Source: Geobacter sp. (GTDB taxonomy: Bacteria > Desulfobacterota > Desulfuromonadia > Geobacterales > Geobacteraceae). From it: a DNA stretch of 64,000 nt. Every line of letters begins with the position of its first letter. Position 1 is the stretch's first letter. The stretch is taken from the NCBI GenBank assembly GCA_003574885.1, contig PJFC01000001.1:124001-188000 (forward strand). The letters run 5' to 3'. Below, piece by piece: positions 39,827-47,980 of this stretch. The position numbers were made by a program, and so were the translations under genes. The notes under the pieces were generated by a model. That model was not told the DNA's origin. It saw nothing but the letters and a program-made list of their open reading frames with translations, and made no database searches.

Positions 39827-41710
39827 TTATGCCAGGGTAAAGAAAAAGGTTGCACCCTCACCCGTTTTCCCTTCGGCCCAGATATCCCCCCCATGGCGCT
39901 GGATTATCCGCCGCACCGTAACGAGCCCGATGCCGGTCCCCTCGAAGTCCCTGGCACTGTCCAGGCGCTGGAACAGATTGAACAGCTTCCCCGCCTCGGC
40001 AGTGTCGAACCCGACACCGTTGTCCCGGACAAAATAAACCTTTTTCCCCTTCTCATTCAGGACACCGAACTCTACCATCGCATCAGCACGCCTTCCGGAA
40101 TATTTCCAGGCGTTCCCGAGGAGATTTTCAAACACAACCCTCAGGAGTTTCCCGTCACCGTTGGCCACGATTCCGTCCGCAATGGTCGACGTCACCGTAT
40201 GTCCGGGATGTCTCAGCCTGAGATCCAGGACGATAGAGCTGACCAGATGACTGAGGTCGACCGTTTCACGCTTCATCTCCTGGCGCGTCAGCCGGGAAAA
40301 ATCAAGCAGCGTTGCAATCAGCTGCTCCATGCGCCTGGCAGCATCATGGATATGATCGATGAAACGCCTGCCCTGTTCGTCGAGTCTTTCACTCCATTGC
40401 TCGCGGAGAATCTCGCAGTAGCCGTTGATACAGGTCAGGGGGGATCGGAGATCGTGGGAAACAGTGTAATTGAACGCCTCCAGTTCCTGGTTGGCGGCTT
40501 CAAGTTCAAGGTTGGCCTTTTCCAGATCGAGGGCACGGGCAGCCAGGCTTGTATTGAGGACCTCGATCTTTTCTTCCGCCCGTTTTCGGTCGGTAACATC
40601 CATCATGACCGCAAGGGAACGGACGATCTCCCCCTGTTCATCCCTCTCGGCAGTAGCAGCGAGAAGGACGTCGCGCACATCCCCGTTTTTCCTTACCAGC
40701 TGGAGTGGGACATCTTTGATGTGGCCGGTCCGGAAATATTCGGGGATGGTGAACTCTTCGACGTAGCGTCGCGACTCTTCCGTAATGAAGTCGATCAGCC
40801 TGCGGCCGATTACCTCGCTCCGCTCGAACCCCAGATGTTCGAGCCAGTAGTTGCTGACGTTGACCAGCTTTCTCTCCCGGTCTATGGAATGGAGCATCAC
40901 CGGCGTATCGGTATAGAGGTGGCGGTAGCGCTCCTCGCTCAGTTTCAGTTCCCGGAAAAGAAGGTCGTAGGGCCTTGTCAGGGCAGTCTCGATTATCGCC
41001 TTGTAAATGAGGTAGAATCCAACGAACTTGAGGAAATGTCCGACCAGGTTGCTGATGCCGTAAACATCGGCATAGAGGGTAAAGGCGAGTCCCGCGGCGA
41101 TCAGTGTGCTGATGGCAATTGAAAGGAGGCGAACCACGTCCAGGTCAAACTCCTTCGCTTTTTCCCGCATGAAGAGAAGGGAGCCAAGGAGCACGAGGGA
41201 GGTCAGGTATTCGTTAATCCTCTTAAACGGCGTAAGCCCCTTCCCCTCGATGAAGCAGTCGGGGAAGATTCCCCCGAATACCGACCCCAGGAGAAGCACG
41301 GTAACGACAAGGTATGCCGCCAGCGCATAGCCGGACTTGAGCTGGCGACCGATGAAAAACGGTGCAGCGATGAGGGTGAAACCCTGCAGATAGCGGGATA
41401 CGATCCAGAGCTGGGTCGGCAGATTGGCATCGTACCCGGGGAATACCCCCATCCCCTTGTAGGCAAGGGCATGGGTGAAGTCGACCGCACCGACAAAGAG
41501 AGAGCCGATGCCAACAAACAGGAAATAGTTGTTCACACCCATGCGGCGGGCGTTCCAGGCGATGATGAAAATTCCGCACGCCACGATGACGGAGAATATC
41601 TCCACCAGGGAGTGGAAGAGGAGATAGGAATAGAGACTGGCCAGATAGAGACCGGCCAGGACAGCGCCCCACATGAAAACTATCCGGCTGTTTCCGCGAA
41701 ATTCCGCCAT
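39827..41710 (-). CDS. MASE3-PAS sensor histidine kinase
   Basis: N-terminal 7-TM region (VDFTHALAYKGMGVFPGYDANLPTQLWIVSRYLQGFTLI), PAS, FNYTVSHDLRSPLTCINGYCEIL H-box; start 41710 or 41770. Confidence 0.9.
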   Translation of the reverse strand: MAEFRGNSRIVFMWGAVLAGLYLASLYSYLLFHSLVEIFSVIVACGIFIIAWNARRMGVNNYFLFVGIGSLFVGAVDFTHALAYKGMGVFPGYDANLPTQLWIVSRYLQGFTLIAAPFFIGRQLKSGYALAAYLVVTVLLLGSVFGGIFPDCFIEGKGLTPFKRINEYLTSLVLLGSLLFMREKAKEFDLDVVRLLSIAISTLIAAGLAFTLYADVYGISNLVGHFLKFVGFYLIYKAIIETALTRPYDLLFRELKLSEERYRHLYTDTPVMLHSIDRERKLVNVSNYWLEHLGFERSEVIGRRLIDFITEESRRYVEEFTIPEYFRTGHIKDVPLQLVRKNGDVRDVLLAATAERDEQGEIVRSLAVMMDVTDRKRAEEKIEVLNTSLAARALDLEKANLELEAANQELEAFNYTVSHDLRSPLTCINGYCEILREQWSERLDEQGRRFIDHIHDAARRMEQLIATLLDFSRLTRQEMKRETVDLSHLVSSIVLDLRLRHPGHTVTSTIADGIVANGDGKLLRVVFENLLGNAWKYSGRRADAMVEFGVLNEKGKKVYFVRDNGVGFDTAEAGKLFNLFQRLDSARDFEGTGIGLVTVRRIIQRHGGDIWAEGKTGEGATFFFTLA

Positions 41711-41902
41711 TCCTTCCTCCGAAACATCGTCTCTCGTCAGAATCCCCTGCCAGCCGCACTCTATCAGCATATTAACAGCAATTCAACAGCATTTGCAGCC
41801 CCCTTCACGACGAACCCATGGTTAAAGTCCCGCCAAAGCTCCGATGCCGGAATTTACCGGATTGCCTTTGCACGGACATCCGGGTACACTGCTGGCGGGA
41901 GG

Positions 41903-42529
41903 ATGGAAACCGTGAATCTGCTCTACAGCCTCGACCTGCTCGGTACCGCTGCCTTTGCAGCGTCCGGCGCACTGGCCGGCATCCGCCGGGACATGGACCT
42001 GTTCGGCGTGCTGATGCTCGGCATGGTGACCGCAATCGGCGGCGGGACCGTGCGCGACCTGCTTCTGGGGGACACGCCCCCCTTCATCTTCAAGGACGAA
42101 ACCTATTTCTACCTCTCGATTTTCGTCTCCCTGGCACTGTTTCTGTTCCACCACCGGCTGGGCATCCTGCAACTCCCCCTCCTCTATCTCGACGCACTGG
42201 GACTGGGAACCTTCGTGGTGATCGGCACCGGCAAGGCGCTCGACTTCCAGATGGGCTTCATCGGCTCGGTGATGATGGGGGTCATGACCGCCACCGCCGG
42301 GGGAATGATGCGCGACATCCTCTCCTCCCAAGTCCCGCTGGTTCTGCAAAAGGAGGTCTACGCCTCGGCCTGCCTGGCGGGGGGAACCCTCCTCTACCTG
42401 CTCCACCACACCCCCCTTCCGACCCCCTGGGCACTCATCATTTCTGCCCTGACAGTGATAGTGCTCCGCATCTGCGCCATCCACTTCAACTGGTCACTGC
42501 CGAAGGCCTCCCGGAATTTCGATCACTGA
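41903..42529 (+). CDS. Trimeric intracellular cation channel (TRIC/YadS) family protein
   Basis: LDLLGTAAFAASGALAGIRRDMDLFGVLMLGMVTAIGGGTVRDLLLGDTPP; start ATG 41903. Confidence 0.92.
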   Translation: METVNLLYSLDLLGTAAFAASGALAGIRRDMDLFGVLMLGMVTAIGGGTVRDLLLGDTPPFIFKDETYFYLSIFVSLALFLFHHRLGILQLPLLYLDALGLGTFVVIGTGKALDFQMGFIGSVMMGVMTATAGGMMRDILSSQVPLVLQKEVYASACLAGGTLLYLLHHTPLPTPWALIISALTVIVLRICAIHFNWSLPKASRNFDH

Positions 42530-42612
42530 CTGCGCCATTACTGCCGGGTGACCGCATCCCTGCATGCTCCGGTGATCATATCAGACGCTTCACTACGAAG
42601 ACGGTTTAGCAA

Positions 42613-42641
42613 TTGCTCCCCAGGGAGAAACATGCTATAAC
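42613..42641 (+). promoter_or_regulatory. Sigma-70-type promoter with extended -10
   Basis: TTGCTC-N17-TATAAC (TGC before -10). Confidence 0.65.
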
Positions 42642-42654
42642 ATACCGACACCTG

Positions 42655-42684
42655 AACCACAGGGACACTCCTGTGGTTTTTTTA
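42655..42684 (+). terminator. Promoter-proximal terminator/attenuator hairpin in the 5' leader of the 42713 gene
   Basis: AACCACAGG-GACACT-CCTGTGGTT followed by T tract. Confidence 0.75.
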
Positions 42685-42712
42685 TTGGGCAGTGCAACAA
42701 AGGGAGAACATC

Positions 42713-43147
42713 ATGAGAAGACCGCTATCGGCCGGAAGCATCATTGAAACAAGGTGCACCCGCTGCCGGGCACTGATGAATCATACGATCGTCGCCATGG
42801 TCGGGGAAAAGGTCGTGCGCGTCGAGTGCAATACCTGCCACAGCATGCACAACTACCACCCTGTCAAGACAGAAAAAGAGACTGTTACCACCAGGACCGC
42901 CCAGAAAAAAGCGGCCACACCCCGTACGCCGAAAGCCGATCCGGTTGCTGTCGCTGCTGCCGAGTGGGAGGCGCTGCAGCCGGGCTGGGATGCTGCGCAG
43001 GCGATACCATACGATATGGAACGGAAGTACCGCGTCAACAATCTGCTGCTGCACTCCCTGTTCGGGCTCGGCATTGTGCAGCTTGTCCTGCCGAACAAGA
43101 TCGACGTGCTGTTCCATGAGGGAAAAAAACGACTCCGGTGCGGCTGA
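42713..43147 (+). CDS. Conserved hypothetical protein with two CxxC motifs (putative zinc ribbon)
   Basis: MRRPLSAGSIIETRCTRCRALMNHTIVAMVGEKVVRVECNTCHSMHNYHPVK; GGGAG RBS. Confidence 0.75.
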   Translation: MRRPLSAGSIIETRCTRCRALMNHTIVAMVGEKVVRVECNTCHSMHNYHPVKTEKETVTTRTAQKKAATPRTPKADPVAVAAAEWEALQPGWDAAQAIPYDMERKYRVNNLLLHSLFGLGIVQLVLPNKIDVLFHEGKKRLRCG

Positions 43148-43232
43148 AAGGCGCGCATGCCGAAAAATTCCCGTCCCGGCCAGCTTCTTTCCCATGCTAT
43201 AATAGGAACAGGAAGGAAGGGGGCGAAAGGTC

Positions 43233-43409
43233 ATGACGAATGAACGGTGCGACATCAAGGTCTGGAGCGGAACCTGTGAGCACAGCTCCTACGAAAACAT
43301 CGGGGATAAATACCTTTGTGATGTCTGTGGGACGCTCGGCAGCATCGACCATGAAGTAAGCCACGAAGGCTTCATTCATATCAGTGGCGACTACCACGCA
43401 CTGAGTTAA
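43233..43409 (+). CDS. 58-aa Cys-containing small protein (below the ORF-track cutoff)
   Basis: MTNERCDIKVWSGTCEHSSYENIGDKYLCDVCGTLGSIDHEVSHEGFIHISGDYHALS*; upstream GGAAGG/AAAGG. Confidence 0.6.
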   Translation: MTNERCDIKVWSGTCEHSSYENIGDKYLCDVCGTLGSIDHEVSHEGFIHISGDYHALS

Positions 43410-43452
43410 GGGTGCCGATGGGGCAGATGCTGACACACAGGGAGACGAGAAG

Positions 43453-43480
43453 GGCGGCCGGTTGGTCGCCTTTCGATTTT
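43453..43480 (+). terminator. Terminator-like hairpin after the 58-aa gene
   Basis: GGGCGGCCGGTTGGTCGCCTTTCGATTTT. Confidence 0.5.
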
Positions 43481-43705
43481 CCGGGGGGATGAAACTTTGG
43501 AAAGGCATATCCTTTATCCGCTGCTTAGGGTATACTCAAGCATCGGCTTCCACAACCTCCTGCCGGTCCCTTCAATCCCCCCTCTCCTCACCTTCGGGGG
43601 CACTTCGCTCAAGTCTTCCGGGCCAGCCTTTCCCCAATCCGAATCGCAAAATGTGCGGAGATACCTGGAAACCTCTCTTGCTGCCAGAACAGGATATGAC
43701 ACTTT

Positions 43706-44533
43706 ATGAAAATGCCGAAAAAATTCGAGATACTCGTCCATAACGGACTCGTCGACGAGGTCGTCTCACAGCTCATGAGCGGCAAGGAAGCCGAGGTCTA
43801 CGTCGTCCGGTCAATGGGAGAACTCCGCTGCGCCAAGGTATACAAGGATGCCGACAACCGGAGCTTCAGCAGGCAGACCCAGTACCAGGAGGGACGCAAG
43901 TCCAAGAACAGCCGCCAGGCACGCGCAATGGTGAAGAACACGAAGTACGGGCGGAAAGAGCTGGAGGGCGCCTGGCAGAACGCCGAGGTGGATGCACTGC
44001 GCCGCCTTGCCGCCACCGGCGTGCGCGTACCGAAACTTTTCAGCTACGTCGGTGGAATACTGCTGATGGAGCTGGTGGTTGACGAAGACGGCAACCCGGC
44101 ACCGAGACTCAACGATGTGAAGCTGTCCGGAATCCAGGCCCTCGAATACCACCGCACACTGATCGGGCAGATCGTTCTCATGCTTTGTGAAGGGCTCGTC
44201 CACGGCGACCTGTCCGAATACAACGTGCTCGTCGACAGCAACGGGCCGGTCATCATCGACCTGCCCCAGGCCATCGATGCCGCGGGGAACAACAACGCAT
44301 CCGGCATGCTTTTGAGGGATGTCGCCAACATCACCGCCTACTTCGGCCGCTTCGCGCCGGAACTTCTGGCCACCGACTTCGGCCGGGAGATCTGGAAGCT
44401 TTACGCCACCGGCGAGCTCCGCCATGACACCGCACTGACCGGCCGCTTTGAGCAGAGCAGCAAACCGGCAGACGTACATGGCGTCATGCGGGATGTGGAC
44501 ACGATACGGCGCTGGCATGAGCGCAACAGTTGA
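43706..44533 (+). CDS. RIO1-like serine/threonine protein kinase
   Basis: ISGKEAEVYVV-like MSGKEAEVYVVRSM, AKVYKD, LVHGDLSEYNVLVDSNGPVIIDLPQAID. Confidence 0.92.
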   Translation: MKMPKKFEILVHNGLVDEVVSQLMSGKEAEVYVVRSMGELRCAKVYKDADNRSFSRQTQYQEGRKSKNSRQARAMVKNTKYGRKELEGAWQNAEVDALRRLAATGVRVPKLFSYVGGILLMELVVDEDGNPAPRLNDVKLSGIQALEYHRTLIGQIVLMLCEGLVHGDLSEYNVLVDSNGPVIIDLPQAIDAAGNNNASGMLLRDVANITAYFGRFAPELLATDFGREIWKLYATGELRHDTALTGRFEQSSKPADVHGVMRDVDTIRRWHERNS

Positions 44534-44580
44534 AAACCGGCAGATAGTGCGGTGGCATCGGGAGCTGCCGTAGAAACAGC

Positions 44581-44608
44581 AAAGGCGGCCGATTGGCCGC
44601 CTTTTTGC
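44581..44608 (+). terminator. Terminator hairpin after the RIO kinase gene
   Basis: AAAGGCGGCCGATTGGCCGCCTTTTTGCG. Confidence 0.8.
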
Positions 44609-44652
44609 GTGAAGAAATCTCTTCTCCGAGCATCCCCCGGGAGAGTCTCCCG

Positions 44653-44832
44653 CTATTTCTGGTTCGAAAATCCGAGACGTTCCAGATGATTGCAGATGAA
44701 GCTACCCCCCATGCGAAGGGAATACTCACAGAATTTGGGGTTGGGCCTTTTCACCTTGCACTCGAAAAAATCCTGGCTGATCATGCGGGTGCGACACCTT
44801 TTCTCGGAATTCCACGCGCTGAATATAGTCAT
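44653..44832 (-). CDS. 59-aa small protein with four Cys (below the ORF-track cutoff)
   Basis: MTIFSAWNSEKRCRTRMISQDFFECKVKRPNPKFCEYSLRMGGSFICNHLERLGFSNQK*; GAAGG RBS 7 nt upstream. Confidence 0.6.
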   Translation of the reverse strand: MTIFSAWNSEKRCRTRMISQDFFECKVKRPNPKFCEYSLRMGGSFICNHLERLGFSNQK

Positions 44833-44876
44833 AGTTCTACCTTCGTTTTTATCTTTTAGTGTTGAGTTTGTCAGAC

Positions 44877-44984
44877 CTATTTCTTCTTTTCCGCTTTTTT
44901 GATCTTTTTTTCAGCTTTCTTTTCCTTCGGTGTCTTGACCGGTGCTTTTTTAACGGCTTTCTTGGTGTCCTCGCCTTTGCTCAT
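44877..44984 (-). CDS. 35-aa Lys-rich microprotein
   Basis: MSKGEDTKKAVKKAPVKTPKEKKAEKKIKKAEKKK*; AAGGAG RBS upstream. Confidence 0.72.
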   Translation of the reverse strand: MSKGEDTKKAVKKAPVKTPKEKKAEKKIKKAEKKK

Positions 44985-45090
44985 GGCTACTACTCCTTAT
45001 CACGTACGGTTATGGTGCGTACCAAACATCTCTCCACGGTCAGCGATAGTATACCACTCCTTGGAACCGGAGCGGCATAAATTCCCGAAA

Positions 45091-45318
45091 TCACTTCCCG
45101 GGTCTGGCCGGACGTGACTCCAGCAGCGGCTTGAGAAACTTTTCAAAGGTTGCCAGTTGTTTGGAGGTCAGCAGATCGGTGTCCCCTTCGTTATCGAGCA
45201 GAAAGGTCCCGACGCCGATGACGGTTCTTGCCAGATAGCCGGTCCCGCTAATGCTCTTTTCAATCTCGCCGGTTCGTTTGCTCAAAAGGTTGCTCAGCAG
45301 GTTCAGGTCAACTTTCAT
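45091..45318 (-). CDS. Hypothetical protein (75 aa)
   Basis: MKVDLNLLSNLLSKRTGEIEKSISGTGYLARTVIGVGTFLLDNEGD...; plausible composition. Confidence 0.55.
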   Translation of the reverse strand: MKVDLNLLSNLLSKRTGEIEKSISGTGYLARTVIGVGTFLLDNEGDTDLLTSKQLATFEKFLKPLLESRPARPGK

Positions 45319-45485
45319 TTTTATTCTCCCAAAGAGTTACTATGCGCTTCTCGCGCCGAAGGTATGTTCAGGTGGCCGATACCATCAAGTATGCACTATC
45401 ATGCGCTGAACATCTACCGCCAATCAACCGGCAGATCATCGATTCGGCTCCCCGGAGTGGATCGGCAGGCTGCATCTCATAACGT

Positions 45486-46868
45486 TCAACCGGATCTCCG
45501 CACTCTGAAATAGCGCCCCTTGATCCTGTTTCGGCCCAGGCAGGCCAGTGCCTGTTCGACACTCTGCCGAGCGATCGCCACGTAGGCATGGGAATCGAAG
45601 ATATCGATCCTGCCGACCTCGCTCCCTGCTATCCCCGCCTCGCCGGTAAGGGCACCCAGAATATCGCCGGGACGAAGCTTGTTCTTTCGGCCACCGTCGA
45701 TGCAGAGCGTTACCATGGGAGGAGCCGGTGGCCGCACCGTTGCCGCCTGCAACGCTGCAAGGTCTCCGCGGGCGATACTGCTCCCCAGCGCATCTTCTAT
45801 GGCAGTGATGAGCCGGGTTTCCCGGAGCGTCACCAGGCTTACGGCCAACCCCTGCTCCCCGGCACGACCGGTACGACCGATGCGGTGGGTATGTATCTCC
45901 GAGTTGCGGGACAGTTCGTAAATGATCACCGCCGGGAGTTCCTTTATGTCAAGCCCCCGGGCGGCAACATCGGTAGCCACCAGCACCGAAGCACTCCTGT
46001 TGGCAAAACGGACCAGCACCTGATCCCGCTCCCGCTGTTCCATATCGCCATGAATGGCCAACGCCGCAAAGCCCCGGCTGACCAGGGCATCGGCCACGTC
46101 CTGGCATTCCACCCTCGTGTTGCAGAAGATCAGGGTCGACTCCGGGCAATAATGACCAAGAATGCGTACTACCGCCTCAGTCCGCTGCTCTCTCTCCACC
46201 ACGTAGAATACCTGCTCGATGGAACCTTCGTCATGGGTCTCGTCCACACTGACCTCGGCAGGCTCGTGCTGGATCGCCGCACTCATGGCGGCAATCGACT
46301 CCGGGTAGGTGGCGGAAAAGAGCAGGGTCTGCCTCATGGGCGGCAGTGCAGCGATCAGGGCGCTGATCTCCTCCTGGAAACCCATGTCGAGCATGCGGTC
46401 CGCCTCGTCCAGCACCAGGGTGCGCAGCGCGGACAGGTCGATACTTCCGCGGCGCAGATGATCGAGCAGTCGGCCGGGGGTGCCGACCACCACATGGGCG
46501 CCATGCTCCAGGGAACCCCTCTGGGGCCCGAAGGGAACACCGCCGCACACCGTCAGTATCTTGATGTTGTCGGTATAGCGGGCAAGGCGCCGCAACTCTC
46601 TTCCTACCTGATCGGCGAGTTCGCGGGTCGGGCAGAGCACCAGCGCCTGCACCCGCAAAGAGGAAGCCTCCAGATGCGTCAGCAGGCCGATACCAAAGGC
46701 CGCAGTCTTGCCGCTGCCGGTCTTTGCCTTGGCAATCACGTCTTTGCCGGCAAGGATGAGTGGCAGGCTGTGGGCCTGGACCGGCGTCATTTCCACATAG
46801 CCGAGGGAGGCCAGGTTCTTGAGCATGGGGGATTTCAACTGGAGCGATGAAAATGCTTTGGGGTTCAC
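45486..46868 (-). CDS. dbpA: ATP-dependent RNA helicase DbpA (DEAD-box)
   Basis: AKAKTGSGKTAAFGIGLL, VVGTPGRLLDHL, VLDEADRMLDMGF, ATDVAARGLDI, HRIGRTGRAG, DbpA-type RNA-binding C-terminus. GTG start at 46868 preferred; the ATG at 46904 lies in a terminator T tract. Confidence 0.93.
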   Translation of the reverse strand: MNPKAFSSLQLKSPMLKNLASLGYVEMTPVQAHSLPLILAGKDVIAKAKTGSGKTAAFGIGLLTHLEASSLRVQALVLCPTRELADQVGRELRRLARYTDNIKILTVCGGVPFGPQRGSLEHGAHVVVGTPGRLLDHLRRGSIDLSALRTLVLDEADRMLDMGFQEEISALIAALPPMRQTLLFSATYPESIAAMSAAIQHEPAEVSVDETHDEGSIEQVFYVVEREQRTEAVVRILGHYCPESTLIFCNTRVECQDVADALVSRGFAALAIHGDMEQRERDQVLVRFANRSASVLVATDVAARGLDIKELPAVIIYELSRNSEIHTHRIGRTGRAGEQGLAVSLVTLRETRLITAIEDALGSSIARGDLAALQAATVRPPAPPMVTLCIDGGRKNKLRPGDILGALTGEAGIAGSEVGRIDIFDSHAYVAIARQSVEQALACLGRNRIKGRYFRVRRSG

Positions 46869-46892
46869 GGGGTGACTCTCATTCTGCGCCCA

Positions 46893-46920
46893 TAAAAAAA
46901 CCACAGGGGGCCCTGTGGTT
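46893..46920 (-). terminator. Promoter-proximal terminator/attenuator hairpin upstream of dbpA
   Basis: Minus strand AACCACAGGGCCCCCTGTGGTTTTTTTAT. Confidence 0.75.
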
Positions 46921-46933
46921 CAGACGCTTGTCG

Positions 46934-46962
46934 AATATAGCATACTACGGCCTAGGGAACAA
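46934..46962 (-). promoter_or_regulatory. Sigma-70-type promoter upstream of dbpA, extended -10
   Basis: Minus strand TTGTTC-N17-TATATT with TGC before -10. Confidence 0.65.
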
Positions 46963-47034
46963 TTCATTTGCCGCAAACGATTGCAGCGGCGCAATCATCC
47001 TTGGTCTGACGGGGCTCCAGGGATTTCTGAACCC

Positions 47035-47517
47035 TCAACAGACCTCGACAATGGTAAACGACGCAGCCGTGGCAGTGTCACCGGCCCGTACCTCGTCACC
47101 GGCATGAAGCCCCAGCAGGGAGCGCCCCAGGGGAGAGCCGGGGGTGATGACCACAATCTCCCCGTCACCGTCATCGATTTTCAGGCCTCCGGCCTGAGGG
47201 CCGAGAAAAAACCGTCGGCCGTTACCCTCCCCGTCTTCCAAGGTCACCAGTGCCGTCAGACGGATGGGAGTATCGTCGTCGAAGGCAGAGGGCACCAGGG
47301 TCCGGTAAGCCTCCAGCGAAGACCGGATCTCCTGTGCACGGTTGGCTTGCCCCTGGGCGATGTAGGAGGCCTCCAGCGCAGTAGTGTCGTACTTGTTGTC
47401 GGGAAGACATTCCTCGTGGGTGGCCGCCACGTGAGCCGCCCGGGCGGCGGCGGAGAGGACCGTCAGATCGGCGGTAAGGGTCGCGACAATCGCCTGAATC
47501 AGTTGTGCTTTGGTCAT
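47035..47517 (-). CDS. GreA/GreB family transcription elongation factor
   Basis: N-terminal helical region and C-terminal DGEIVVITPGSPLGRSLLGLHAGDEV; promoter TTGACC-N17-TAGATT upstream. Confidence 0.85.
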   Translation of the reverse strand: MTKAQLIQAIVATLTADLTVLSAAARAAHVAATHEECLPDNKYDTTALEASYIAQGQANRAQEIRSSLEAYRTLVPSAFDDDTPIRLTALVTLEDGEGNGRRFFLGPQAGGLKIDDGDGEIVVITPGSPLGRSLLGLHAGDEVRAGDTATAASFTIVEVC

Positions 47518-47670
47518 TTCAGTGGAAATCGCTTTCGCAGGGAGCGGAATCTATTCGGCATGGGACCGGAACGGACAGGCAATCTAGCAGAATCGGACCG
47601 GAAGGTCAATCGCGCGTAGGGGCGCTCCGACTGTTATCACCTTACGATCGGCACCTCTTCGACCCGCAAC

Positions 47671-47703
47671 AAAAAAAGCCCCTGCATTTCTGCAGGGGCT
47701 TTA
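47671..47703 (-). terminator. Rho-independent terminator of the 20-aa ORF unit
   Basis: Minus strand GCCCCTGCA-GAAA-TGCAGGGGC-TTTTTTT. Confidence 0.85.
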
Positions 47704-47732
47704 CGGAATCGCCCGCCAATCAACTTGACGGG

Positions 47733-47795
47733 CTAAATACTGCAACCTTCCTTGCAACGGGATACCGGGCGAATACGAAATCTTTCAGTCCACAT
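47733..47795 (-). CDS. 20-aa peptide ORF, MWTERFRIRPVSRCKEGCSI
   Basis: AAGGAG RBS ~8 nt before ATG, own promoter (47839-47868) and terminator (47671-47703). Confidence 0.6.
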   Translation of the reverse strand: MWTERFRIRPVSRCKEGCSI

Positions 47796-47838
47796 CGGCG
47801 TATCTCCTTTCAATCCTGGTTACTTTCAAGCATGTCTA

Positions 47839-47868
47839 ACTATACCCGCAAAAGGTCTGCCCCGTCAA
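47839..47868 (-). promoter_or_regulatory. Sigma-70 promoter of the 20-aa ORF unit
   Basis: TTGACG-N18-TATAGT on the minus strand. Confidence 0.7.
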
Positions 47869-47980
47869 CCACAATCAGACATAAGGGGTCTTTTTTATTT
47901 TTTGACCCACGAGCGCACGCCTCTTTCCCCCTGACGGTGTATAATAGATGCAGGATAGAGACTTTTACGGGAGGTGCACC

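Noticed and set aside
39755-41122. 455-aa plus-strand ORF
   Set aside because: Antisense to the MASE3 kinase gene.
45588-46850. 420-aa plus-strand ORF
   Set aside because: Antisense to dbpA.
46866-46904. ATG at 46904 as dbpA start
   Set aside because: Codons MVFLW come from the T tract of the terminator hairpin; GTG at 46868 fits better.
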